DNA from: Mesorhizobium zhangyense
Lineage (GTDB): Bacteria > Pseudomonadota > Alphaproteobacteria > Rhizobiales > Rhizobiaceae
Length of the DNA stretch: 64,000 nt
Reading direction: 5' to 3'
Assembly: GCF_011045115.1 (NCBI RefSeq)
Contig: NZ_JAAKZG010000012.1
Coordinates: 62,001 to 126,000 of the forward strand
The notes below the pieces were generated by a model. The model was not told the origin of the DNA and did not search any database. It was given only the letters and a program-made list of their open reading frames with translations. How positions within the stretch are numbered: the first letter of the stretch is position 1; the number at the start of each line of letters is the position of its first letter. Of this stretch, positions 49,400 through 57,512 are shown piece by piece. The position numbers and the translations under genes are program-made.

Positions 49400-50341
49400 G
49401 TGACCGACTACACAAAACTGATTGATGCCGAGACCTGGGCCTTTATCGAGCGGACAAATTCCTATTATCCGCCCGATACGATCGACTACACGATCGAGCA
49501 GCAGCGCGCGATTTATGACCGCATGTGCCGTGAGTTCTTTGCCGGCTATCCAGATGGTGTAAAGGCTGAGGACCGCACGCTTACTGCGCCGTTGCACGAA
49601 ATCCCGGTCCGCATCTATCGCGCTTCGGCCGACCCCAAGGCCATCGTGGTCTATTATCATGGCGGCGGCTTTATCCTCGGCGGGCTCGACAGCCATGACG
49701 ATGTCTGCGCCGAGCTTTGCGCACGCACCGGCTACGAAGTCGTGTCGGTCGACTATCGCCTCGCGCCGGAGCATCTGCATCCGGCGGCGTTCGACGATGC
49801 TTTTGTCGCGTTCGAATGGGTCGCCAAAAATTATACGCAGCCGATCCTGCTTTGCGGCGATTCCGCCGGCGGCAATCTCGCCGCCGCCGTCAGCCACTCT
49901 ACGCGCGGCCATGCGCGCCGGCCGGTCGGGCAGGTGCTGATCTATCCGGGCTTGGGTGGCGACCAGTCGAAGGGCTCCTATGTGACTCACGCCGAAGCGC
50001 CGATGCTGACGATGCGTGATATGGCCTTCTACAAGGACATCCGCACTGGCGGCGCCGACGTTTCGGGCGACGTCACCTACACGCCGCTGGCTGACGCCGA
50101 TTTCTCAAATCTGCCGCCGACGGTGATCGTTACCGCCGAATGCGATCCACTTTCGAGCGACGGGCAGGCCTATGCCGCGCGGGTGATCGCGGCGGGCGGC
50201 AAGGCCTTCTCGCATGAAGAGCCGGGACTGGTGCACGGCTATCTGCGCGCCCGCCATACGGTTGGTCGCGCCCGCGCCAGCTTCACGCGGATCATCGAAG
50301 CGGTGGCGATGCTTGGCCGGCGTGAGTGGGCGTTTGCATAA
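49400..50341 (+). CDS. Alpha/beta hydrolase (HSL/esterase family) in carnitine operon
   Basis: 313-aa hormone-sensitive-lipase-type hydrolase: HGGG (87-90) oxyanion motif, nucleophile elbow GDSAGG with Ser155, a later AECDPLSSDG with the acid, and LVHGYL with the base His. Start GTG at 49400, six bases after the caiD stop, so it belongs to the operon. It could be the thioesterase that releases carnitine from its CoA ester or betaine from betainyl-CoA, given that the dehydrogenase lacks its usual thioesterase domain, but an esterase acting on acylcarnitine is equally possible (inference). Last gene of the operon. Confidence 0.85.
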   Translation: MTDYTKLIDAETWAFIERTNSYYPPDTIDYTIEQQRAIYDRMCREFFAGYPDGVKAEDRTLTAPLHEIPVRIYRASADPKAIVVYYHGGGFILGGLDSHDDVCAELCARTGYEVVSVDYRLAPEHLHPAAFDDAFVAFEWVAKNYTQPILLCGDSAGGNLAAAVSHSTRGHARRPVGQVLIYPGLGGDQSKGSYVTHAEAPMLTMRDMAFYKDIRTGGADVSGDVTYTPLADADFSNLPPTVIVTAECDPLSSDGQAYAARVIAAGGKAFSHEEPGLVHGYLRARHTVGRARASFTRIIEAVAMLGRREWAFA

Positions 50342-50470
50342 AATTCTATGGTCCCAAATAACTTTTGATAAACCTAATTTAGCACAACGTTAACGATGGC
50401 CGGTCGCGCCGTCATGGTTCGGATGCTAGCCTGACTTCGGGAGGATAAATCCAGGAAGCAGGAAGCGACG

Positions 50471-51898
50471 ATGAACACTGTATTGAACGCCAAGGGCGTC
50501 CCCCTCCCTTACAGCGGCTCCTCGGTCAACCATTTCTCGGCAACGAATTCCGGCCCGCAGCTTGCCGGCAGTGCGCTCAACGATTCGATGTGGGGCGACA
50601 GTTCGGTCAATGTCGTCATGCAGGGCGGAACGGGCGACGACATCTATTATCTCTATTCGGCCCGTAACAGCGCCTTCGAAAAGGCCGGTGAAGGTGTTGA
50701 CACGATCAACACCTGGATGAGCTATCGGCTTCCCGAGAACATCGAGAATCTGACCGTGACCGGCAATGGCCGGGCGGCGATCGGCAATGACGGCGACAAC
50801 ATCATCAGCGGCGCATCCGGCAGCCAGACCATCGACGGCGGCGCTGGCAACGACGTGCTTAAGGGTGGTGGCGGCGCCGATATTTTTGTCATTTCGGAGG
50901 GCAATGGCAGCGACCTGATACTCGATTTCAGTGTTGACGATCAGGTGCGTCTCGACGGTTACGGTTTTATCTCGTTCGATGCGATCCAGTCGAACCTGAC
51001 CCAAACGGGCGCCAATGTGACGCTCGATCTCGGCAATGACGAGATCCTTGTCTTCGCCAACACCACCGTCGACCAGTTCGATGCGGGGCGGTTCAAGCTC
51101 AGCCTGGACAAGTCCGAGATGAGCCTGTCCTTCTCCGACGATTTCAATTCGCTCAGCCTGTGGAACGGCGAGAGCGGTACGTGGGATTCGAATTTCTGGT
51201 GGGGTGCCGAGAACGGCAGTACCCACACCGGAAATGGTGAGAAGCAGTGGTATATCGACACCAACTACGCGCCGACGAAGTCGGTCAATCCGTTCAGTAT
51301 CGATAATGGCGTTCTCACCATCACCGCCGCGCCGACGCCGGATGCGATCAAGCCCGAAGTCAACAATTACGACTATACGTCCGGCCTGCTGACGACCTAC
51401 GAGTCGTTTTCGCAGACCTACGGCTATTTCGAGATGCGCGCCGACATGCCGGAAAACCAGGGCGCCTGGCCGGCCTTCTGGCTGCTGCCGGCGGATGGCT
51501 CCTGGCCGCCGGAACTGGACGTGGTGGAAATGCGCGGACAGGAACCCGGCAAGGTGCATGTGACGGCGCATACCAATGAAACCGGAAGCCACACCTCTGT
51601 CTCCTCGGCGGTGAATGTGCCGGATACGTCCGGCTTTCACACCTATGGCGTGCTGTGGACCGAGGAGGAGATCGTCTGGTATTTCGACGATGTCGAGATC
51701 GCGCGCACCGATACGCCGAGCGACATGCACGGGCCGATGTACATGCTGGTCAATCTGGCGGTCGGCGGTGTGGCGGGAACGCCGGCGGATGGCTTGGCGA
51801 CGCCGGCCGAGATGCAGATCGACTATATCAAGGCGTATGAGCTGGATGGGGTTACGCAGGCTGCCGCGAAGGCGGGGAGTGGGGATTTTCTGGTTTAA
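50471..51898 (+). CDS. exsH: Secreted GH16 glycanase with RTX repeats (ExsH-like)
   Basis: 475-aa glycoside hydrolase family 16 protein. The N-terminal half (about 1-215) carries calcium-binding RTX nonapeptide-like repeats (GGTGDDIYYLYS, IDGGAGNDVLKGGGGADIFV) of the hemolysin type, exported by type I secretion without a signal peptide. The C-terminal half is GH16 with the catalytic E-L-D-V-V-E (E348, E353). This architecture and length match rhizobial ExsH/PlyA-type endo-beta-glycanases that trim succinoglycan or other exopolysaccharide. No type I transporter is adjacent; a prsDE-type exporter should lie elsewhere. Single gene, flanked downstream by a palindromic repeat. The polysaccharide substrate is inferred. 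Confidence 0.88.
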   Translation: MNTVLNAKGVPLPYSGSSVNHFSATNSGPQLAGSALNDSMWGDSSVNVVMQGGTGDDIYYLYSARNSAFEKAGEGVDTINTWMSYRLPENIENLTVTGNGRAAIGNDGDNIISGASGSQTIDGGAGNDVLKGGGGADIFVISEGNGSDLILDFSVDDQVRLDGYGFISFDAIQSNLTQTGANVTLDLGNDEILVFANTTVDQFDAGRFKLSLDKSEMSLSFSDDFNSLSLWNGESGTWDSNFWWGAENGSTHTGNGEKQWYIDTNYAPTKSVNPFSIDNGVLTITAAPTPDAIKPEVNNYDYTSGLLTTYESFSQTYGYFEMRADMPENQGAWPAFWLLPADGSWPPELDVVEMRGQEPGKVHVTAHTNETGSHTSVSSAVNVPDTSGFHTYGVLWTEEEIVWYFDDVEIARTDTPSDMHGPMYMLVNLAVGGVAGTPADGLATPAEMQIDYIKAYELDGVTQAAAKAGSGDFLV

Positions 51899-51930
51899 TC
51901 GGTAGGCGTCGCGGAGCCTTTTGGGGTGCT

Positions 51931-52017
51931 ACCCCCTCTCCGTCGCGCTGCGCGCGCCACCTTTCCTCGCACCGCAAAGCGGGGAGAGGTGCCGAGCGCA
52001 GCGAGGCGGAGAGGGGT
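51931..52017. repeat. Long palindromic intergenic repeat
   Basis: An 87-base imperfect hairpin between the convergent glycanase and ABC ATPase genes: outer arms ACCCCCTCTCCG (from 51931) and CGGAGAGGGGT (to 52017), inner GCGCTGCGCGC / GAGCGCAGCGAG arms, loop containing CACCGCAAAGCG. Distinct in detail from the repeat at 28771 but of the same general type. It probably also serves as transcription terminator for both genes. Confidence 0.7.
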
Positions 52018-52063
52018 TCTTGAACGTCGAGCAGGTCGACGCTGCAGGTTAAACGCAGGCCCG

Positions 52064-53719
52064 TCAGTTCCCCGCGCTCTCCATGCGCCGGCCCTTGATC
52101 GCCTTTTCGAGCCAGCCGATTTCCATTTCTGGAACCGATGAAAGCAGCAGCTCGGTATAGGCGTCGAAGGGTGGCTTCAGCACTTCGCTTTTCGACCCAT
52201 AGCGAACGACCTCGCCGCGATACATGACGGCGATGGAATCGGCGATCGACTTCACCGTTGCGAGATCGTGGGTGATGAAGAGATAGGCGACCTGCTCTTC
52301 CTTCTGCAGTTCCAGAAGCAGCTCAAGGATGCCGTGAGCGACCAGCGGATCGAGCGCCGAGGTCACCTCGTCGCAGATGATGAGCTTGGGCTTGGCGGCG
52401 AGCGCGCGGGCAATGCAGACGCGCTGCTTCTGCCCGCCCGAAAGCTCTGCCGGGTAGCGGTCGATGAAGCCCTTGCCCATCTCGATCTTGTCGAGGAGTT
52501 CGGCCACGCGCGCGTCGCGCTGCTTGCCGCGCATGCCGAAATAGAACTCGAGCGGCCGGCCGATGATGGTGCCGACGGTCTGGCGCGGGTTCATTGCTAC
52601 GTCGGCCATCTGGTAGATCATCTGGAGCTGGCGCAGATCGTCCTTGGTGCGGTCGGCGAGGCGGTTTGCCAGCGGCCTTCCGGCGAAGGTGACGTTGCCT
52701 TCAAGCGGCGGCAAAAGGCCGGTGACAGCACGCGCCAGCGTCGACTTGCCGGAGCCGGATTCGCCGACGACGGCGAGCGTCTGGCCGGGATAAATGTCGA
52801 CGGAGACGTTTTTCAGCACCTTCACCGCGCCACCGCCATAGGCGGCCGTGACATTCTTCACCGACAGGAACGGCGTGGTGCCGGGCTTCTGCTCCTCGTG
52901 GGTGATCTCGTGAACCGAAACGAGCTGGTTGGTGTATTCCTGGCGCGGTTCCTTGATGATCTGGCGCGTGCCGCCCCATTCGACCAGCCGGCCATGGCGC
53001 AGCACCATGATCTCGTCCGACACCTGCGCCACCACGGCGAGGTCGTGGGTGATGTAGAGCGCGGCGACACCGGTATCGCGGATGGCATCCTTGATTGCCG
53101 CCAGAACGTCGATCTGCGTGGTCACGTCGAGCGCGGTCGTCGGCTCGTCGAAGACGATCAGGTCGGGTTCCGAACACAGCGCCATCGCGGTCATGACGCG
53201 CTGGAGCTGGCCGCCGGAGACCTGATGCGGGAAGCGCTTGCCGATGTTCTCGGGGTCCGGCAGGCTAAGCTTCTTGAACAGCGCCACAGCGCGCTTTTCG
53301 GCCTGGGCGCGGGTGCCTGTGCCATGCAGGAGGGATGCCTCGACGACCTGGTCCATCAGCCGGTGGGCCGGGTTGAAGGCGGCAGCGGCCGATTGCGCGA
53401 CATAGCAGACCTCGCGGCCGCGCAGCTTGCGGATGCCGCTCTTTCCGCTGGTGAGGATATCGCGGCCATTGATGAAGACCTGCCCGCCGGTGATCCTGAC
53501 ACCGCCGCGGCCATAGCCGAGCGACGACAGGCCGATGGTCGATTTGCCGGCGCCGGATTCGCCGATCAGGCCGAGCACCTTGCCTTTCTTCAGGGTCAGC
53601 GACACGTCATGCACCAGCGTGATGTTGCGCGGCTCTTCGCCGGGCGGGTAGACCTTGGCCTCGATGCGCAGGTTGCGGATGTCGAGCAGATTGTCGCTCG
53701 GGGTCGCCAGATTAGCCAT
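52064..53719 (-). CDS. Peptide ABC transporter, fused double ATP-binding protein (DppD-DppF)
   Basis: 551-aa protein with two complete ABC cassettes, powering peptide import. Cassette 1: Walker A GESGAGKST (near 60), signature VSGGQLQRV, Walker B LIVFDEPTTALD. Cassette 2: Walker A GESGSGKST (near 320), signature LSGGQKQRV, Walker B LIICDEVTSALD. Separate DppD and DppF in E. coli are here one polypeptide, as in many rhizobial opp/dpp systems. Start at 53719 (MANLATPSDNLLDIRNL); it overlaps the stop of the permease by 8 bases. Last gene of the leftward ABC operon. Confidence 0.92.
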   Translation of the reverse strand: MANLATPSDNLLDIRNLRIEAKVYPPGEEPRNITLVHDVSLTLKKGKVLGLIGESGAGKSTIGLSSLGYGRGGVRITGGQVFINGRDILTSGKSGIRKLRGREVCYVAQSAAAAFNPAHRLMDQVVEASLLHGTGTRAQAEKRAVALFKKLSLPDPENIGKRFPHQVSGGQLQRVMTAMALCSEPDLIVFDEPTTALDVTTQIDVLAAIKDAIRDTGVAALYITHDLAVVAQVSDEIMVLRHGRLVEWGGTRQIIKEPRQEYTNQLVSVHEITHEEQKPGTTPFLSVKNVTAAYGGGAVKVLKNVSVDIYPGQTLAVVGESGSGKSTLARAVTGLLPPLEGNVTFAGRPLANRLADRTKDDLRQLQMIYQMADVAMNPRQTVGTIIGRPLEFYFGMRGKQRDARVAELLDKIEMGKGFIDRYPAELSGGQKQRVCIARALAAKPKLIICDEVTSALDPLVAHGILELLLELQKEEQVAYLFITHDLATVKSIADSIAVMYRGEVVRYGSKSEVLKPPFDAYTELLLSSVPEMEIGWLEKAIKGRRMESAGN

Positions 53720-54542
53720 TGCCGCGGCCTCCCTTGAGATCGGTCGTGCGGTTGAGCACCCAGTCGGCGACGAGATTGACGGAAATGGCAAGCGCTGCGA
53801 TCGCGGCGGCGGGGATAAGCGCTGCCGGAATGCCGAAGACGATGCCGTCCTTGTTTTCCTTGACCATGCCGCCCCAGTCAGCTGCCGGCGGTTGGACGCC
53901 GAGGCCGAGGAAGGACAGGGCCGACAACAGTAGCACCGAGTAGATGAAGCGCAGGCCGAGTTCCGATACCAGCGGCGACAGCGCGTTCGGCAGGATCTCG
54001 CGGAAGATGATCCAGCGGCGGCCTTCGCCGCGCAGCTTTGCCGCCTCGACGAAATCCATGACGTTGATGTCGACGGCCACTGCGCGCGACAGGCGGTAGA
54101 CGCGGGTCGAGTCGAGGATGCCCATGACCATGATCAGCACGAAGATGTTCGTGGGCAGGACCGAGAGCACGACGAGCGCGAAGATCAGCGTCGGGATTGC
54201 CATCAGGAGATCGACGAAGCGCGACATGATCATGTCGAACCAACCGCCGACGACGGCGGCGGTGAAGCCCAGGATCGAGCCCAGCGAGAAGGACAGCGCG
54301 GTCGCGAGAACCGCGATGAAGATCGTCGTTCTTGCGCCATAGATCATGCGTGAGAGCAGGTCACGGCCGAGATTGTCGGTGCCGAGCAGGAAGTTCGCCG
54401 ACGATGGCTCCCAGACCTGGCCGACGATTTCGCCGAGCCCGTAAGGCGCGATGAGCGGCGCGAAGATGGCGGTAAGGAGGAAGAGCGTCGTGAAGATCAG
54501 GCCGATCACGGCGCCGAGGGGGATTCTTGTCAGACTAAGCAT
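53712..54542 (-). CDS. Peptide ABC transporter permease (DppC-like)
   Basis: 276-aa inner-membrane permease with about six TM helices, starting MLSLTRIPLGAVIGLIFTTL. The EAA loop is FVEAAKLRGEGRRWIIFREI, preceded by LGTDNLGRDLLSRMIYGAR, typical of the DppC/OppC group. It pairs with the other permease (54555) and overlaps the ATPase gene by 8 bases. Same leftward operon. Confidence 0.92.
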   Translation of the reverse strand: MLSLTRIPLGAVIGLIFTTLFLLTAIFAPLIAPYGLGEIVGQVWEPSSANFLLGTDNLGRDLLSRMIYGARTTIFIAVLATALSFSLGSILGFTAAVVGGWFDMIMSRFVDLLMAIPTLIFALVVLSVLPTNIFVLIMVMGILDSTRVYRLSRAVAVDINVMDFVEAAKLRGEGRRWIIFREILPNALSPLVSELGLRFIYSVLLLSALSFLGLGVQPPAADWGGMVKENKDGIVFGIPAALIPAAAIAALAISVNLVADWVLNRTTDLKGGRGNG

Positions 54543-54554
54543 AGCTGCGCGCCC

Positions 54555-55511
54555 TCACTTCGGATGCCGGAGGCGCGGATTGGCGATGATCGCCGCTATG
54601 TCCGCGATGATGTTGAGGCCGATATAGACGGCGGCGAAGATCAGCCCGACCGCCTGCACCACCGGCACGTCGCGCTTGGCGACATGGTCGACGAGATACT
54701 GGCCCATGCCGGGATAGACGAAGATGACCTCCACCACGACCACGCCGACGATGAGGAAGGCGAGGTTGAGCATGACGACGTTGATGATCGGCGCGATCGC
54801 ATTGGGAAATGCGTGCTTGCGGATGACGTTGAAGGCCGACAAGCCTTTCAGTTCGGCGGTTTCGACATAGGCCGACTGCATGACGTTGAGGATGGCGGCG
54901 CGCGTCATGCGCATCATATGCGCCAGCACCACCAGCGTCAGCGCGGTAGCGGGCAGGGCGATCGCCTGCATGCGCTGGCCGAAGGGCATGCCTTCATAGA
55001 CGGTTGAAATGCCGGGGAACCATTGCAGCTTCACGGCGAAAAAAAAGACCAGCACATAGCCGATGAGGAATTCCGGCAGCGAAGTCGAGGCTAGCGCAAG
55101 GCCGGATATGAGCTTGTCGACGAAGCCGTTGCGGTAGCGCACGGCGAGCAGGCCGAGAATGATCGCCAGCGGTACCGAGACGATGGCTGCCCAGAAGGCC
55201 AGGAACAGCGTGTTCCACAACCGGCCCTTGATCGACGTCGCAATGTCCTGGCCGCTCGACAGAGCGGTGCCGAGATCGCCGGTCAGCACGCCGCCGAGCC
55301 ACTTGAAATAGCGGACATAGGCGGGATCGTTGAGGCCCATGGCCTCGCGCAGGTTTGCAAGCGCCTGCGGCGTCGCCGACTGGCCGAGGATGGATTGTGC
55401 GACGTCGCCGGGCAGGATTTGCGTGCCGGCGAAGATCAGGACCGAAACGGCCAGAAGCAGGAGCACGCCCAGCGCCAGGCGCTGGGCTATCAGTTTCAGG
55501 ATGGGAGCCAT
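54555..55511 (-). CDS. Peptide ABC transporter permease (DppB-like)
   Basis: 318-aa permease with six TM helices. The N-terminal ILKLIAQRLALGVLLLLAVS and VLIFAGTQILPGDVAQSILG, then LNDPAYVRYFKWLGGVLTGD, match DppB/OppB; the EAA loop reads YVETAELKGLSAFNVIRKHA. 12 bases separate its stop from the start of the DppC-like gene, and 16 bases separate it from the substrate-binding gene upstream. It forms the channel with the DppC-like subunit. Confidence 0.92.
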   Translation of the reverse strand: MAPILKLIAQRLALGVLLLLAVSVLIFAGTQILPGDVAQSILGQSATPQALANLREAMGLNDPAYVRYFKWLGGVLTGDLGTALSSGQDIATSIKGRLWNTLFLAFWAAIVSVPLAIILGLLAVRYRNGFVDKLISGLALASTSLPEFLIGYVLVFFFAVKLQWFPGISTVYEGMPFGQRMQAIALPATALTLVVLAHMMRMTRAAILNVMQSAYVETAELKGLSAFNVIRKHAFPNAIAPIINVVMLNLAFLIVGVVVVEVIFVYPGMGQYLVDHVAKRDVPVVQAVGLIFAAVYIGLNIIADIAAIIANPRLRHPK

Positions 55512-55527
55512 CTGGACAAGGCCGAAC

Positions 55528-57111
55528 TCAGGCCTGGACCCAGCACTTGGACAGTGCGTAGCCGCCCATCATTTCCTGGTTGCCATCGGGCGACCACCCT
55601 CCGACCTTGGCGCTGGTGGCGTCGATGAAGTCGTTGAACATCGGCGTGATGACGCCGCCCTCGTCGCGCACCATCTCGCCCATCGACTTGTAGATGGCGG
55701 TGCGCTTTTCCTTGTCGAGTTCCGAGCGTGCCTGGAACAGCAGCTTGTCGAAGTCCTCGCGCATGAAACGCGTGTCGTTCCAGTCCGCCTTGGAATAATA
55801 GGCGGTGGTGTACATCTGGTCCTGCGTCGGGCGCCCGCCCCAGTAGGAGGCCGAGAAGGGCTGCTTGTTCCAGACTTCCGACCAATAGCCGTCGCCCGGC
55901 TCGCGCTTTACCTCGATGGTGATGCCGGCCTTGGCAGCGCTCTGCTGGTAAAGCTGGGCTGCGTCCACGGCGCCGGGGAAGGCAACGTCGGAAGTGCGCA
56001 TCAGCACCGTGCCGGAGTGGCCGGACTTCTTGTAGTGGAAGGCAGCCTTTTCCGGATCGAACTTGCGCTGCTCGATCTCGGCGAACAGCGGATAGGCCTT
56101 GTTGATCGGCGTGTCGTTGCCGATGGAGCCGTAGCCCATCAGGATCTTCTGCAGCATCTCCTCGCGGTCGAGCGCGAATTTCAGCGCCAGCCGCAGATCG
56201 TTGTTGTCGAAGGGCGCGGTGTTGCAGTGGGCGATGAACACATAGTGGCCGCGCCCGGCGACGTTCTGGATGGTGACGCCGGGAACGCGCTTGATGAGTT
56301 CGACGATCTTGGGCTCGACGCGGTTGATCATGTCGACCTGGCCGCCCTGAAGGGCGGAGGTGCGGGCGGTCGCGTCATTGATGATGATGATCTCGATCTG
56401 GTCGGCAAAGCCGCGATCGTCGCGCCAGTAATTGGCAAACTTCTCGCCGCCGAGACGCACGCCGGCCTCATTGACGGTGACCTTGTAGGGGCCGGTACCA
56501 ATGCCTTCGTCCGGCTTGTCCTTGCCGCCATTCGGCTGGATCATCAAGTGATAATCATCGAGCAGGTAGGGCAGATCGGCGTTGGCTTCCTTGAGCGTGA
56601 AGACAACGTTCTGGCCGTCGACCTTGATCGTGTCGATGCCGCCCATGATGCCGAGCGCGCCGGATTTCGACTTCTCGTCGGAATGCCGCTCCATCGTCGC
56701 CAGCACGTCGGCCGGGGTCATTTCCTTGCCGTTGTGGAACTGCACGCCCTTGCGGATCTTGAAGGTCCAGACCTTGGCATCGTCCGATGCGCCCCATTCC
56801 TCGGCCAGCGCGGGCTTGACTTCGCCATCGGCGGTAAGCTGGACGAGCTGCTCGCCCCACTGCCGGCCGAAGAAATAAGGCACCTGGCTCGACCATGAAG
56901 CCGGGTCGAGGCTGTCGGTGGCAGCGCCGCCGACCATGCCGGCCTTGAGGACGCCGCCCTTCTGCGGGCCAGCGGCGAAGGCGGCTGTGCCGAGCAGCGA
57001 ATTGGCGAAAGTGGCGGTAACGCCGAGAGCCGCGGCGCGGCCGAGAAAATCACGCCGGCTCAATTTGCCGACGGCTACACGATGGCTCAGGAATTCGAGT
57101 TCATTCGACAT
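55528..57111 (-). CDS. Peptide ABC transporter substrate-binding protein
   Basis: 527-aa family-5 extracellular solute-binding protein (DppA/OppA type). A twin-arginine signal, KLSRRDFLGRAAALGVTATF (about 16-35), suggests Tat export; the mature part has the family motif region (VWTFKIRKGVQFHNGKEMTP, with F-K-I-R-K-G-V-x-F-H-N-G). It would bind peptides or related molecules for the downstream permeases. ATG at 57111 is chosen because GAGG lies nine bases before it; an in-frame GTG at 57126 is an alternative. First gene of the ABC operon, 401 bases after the hydrolase gene. Confidence 0.93.
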   Translation of the reverse strand: MSNELEFLSHRVAVGKLSRRDFLGRAAALGVTATFANSLLGTAAFAAGPQKGGVLKAGMVGGAATDSLDPASWSSQVPYFFGRQWGEQLVQLTADGEVKPALAEEWGASDDAKVWTFKIRKGVQFHNGKEMTPADVLATMERHSDEKSKSGALGIMGGIDTIKVDGQNVVFTLKEANADLPYLLDDYHLMIQPNGGKDKPDEGIGTGPYKVTVNEAGVRLGGEKFANYWRDDRGFADQIEIIIINDATARTSALQGGQVDMINRVEPKIVELIKRVPGVTIQNVAGRGHYVFIAHCNTAPFDNNDLRLALKFALDREEMLQKILMGYGSIGNDTPINKAYPLFAEIEQRKFDPEKAAFHYKKSGHSGTVLMRTSDVAFPGAVDAAQLYQQSAAKAGITIEVKREPGDGYWSEVWNKQPFSASYWGGRPTQDQMYTTAYYSKADWNDTRFMREDFDKLLFQARSELDKEKRTAIYKSMGEMVRDEGGVITPMFNDFIDATSAKVGGWSPDGNQEMMGGYALSKCWVQA

Positions 57112-57512
57112 ATAGAGGTTCCTCACTCTGTTAGGTGACCGTTATCGGTCTTGATTTCTTGTTGAGGGAATATTGCTCGCAACATCGCGCCGCGCGCAAG
57201 GCAGTTTGCGACATGACGTGGCGTAAATGATGCGTGATGGTGGACCAACGCCGGCAGTTCTCGGCGGTCCCGGCCGATGAGCGGGAAATATCCCGCTCCG
57301 CAGCGAAGGCCTAGAAGGCGATAACTGGAAAAAGGCCTGAATAGGCGTAATCGTTCGACATCGATTTCTCCCCGGTCCGGTGGTTTGGCGGGCGTCGATT
57401 TTCTCTTTCGAACAGCAGAAATACTGAATGCAGAACCGGCATCTAACGATGCCGGTCGAGACATGAAATGACGCAAATAGAATGTCGTATTTAGACCAAT
57501 GCGTTTCATTCG
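57112..57512. promoter_or_regulatory. Intergenic region before the ABC operon
   Basis: 401 bases with no credible gene (a 128-codon open frame on the minus strand lacks any family feature). It holds a 14-base palindrome GACCG-ttat-CGGTC (57137-57150) just before the binding-protein gene, a hairpin GAGCGGGA-aata-TCCCGCTC (57279-57298) and an 8-base-arm hairpin ACCGGCAT-6-ATGCCGGT (57435-57456) that may terminate the hydrolase transcript. The promoter of the ABC operon should lie here; no clear -35/-10 was assigned. Confidence 0.5.

Noticed and set aside
55330..56898. A 522-codon plus-strand frame opposite the peptide-binding protein
   Set aside because: Antisense-like composition; the solute-binding protein with Tat signal is evident on the minus strand.
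57123..57509. A 128-codon minus-strand frame between the hydrolase and the ABC operon
   Set aside because: No ribosome-binding site, no family feature, and it covers presumed promoter DNA.
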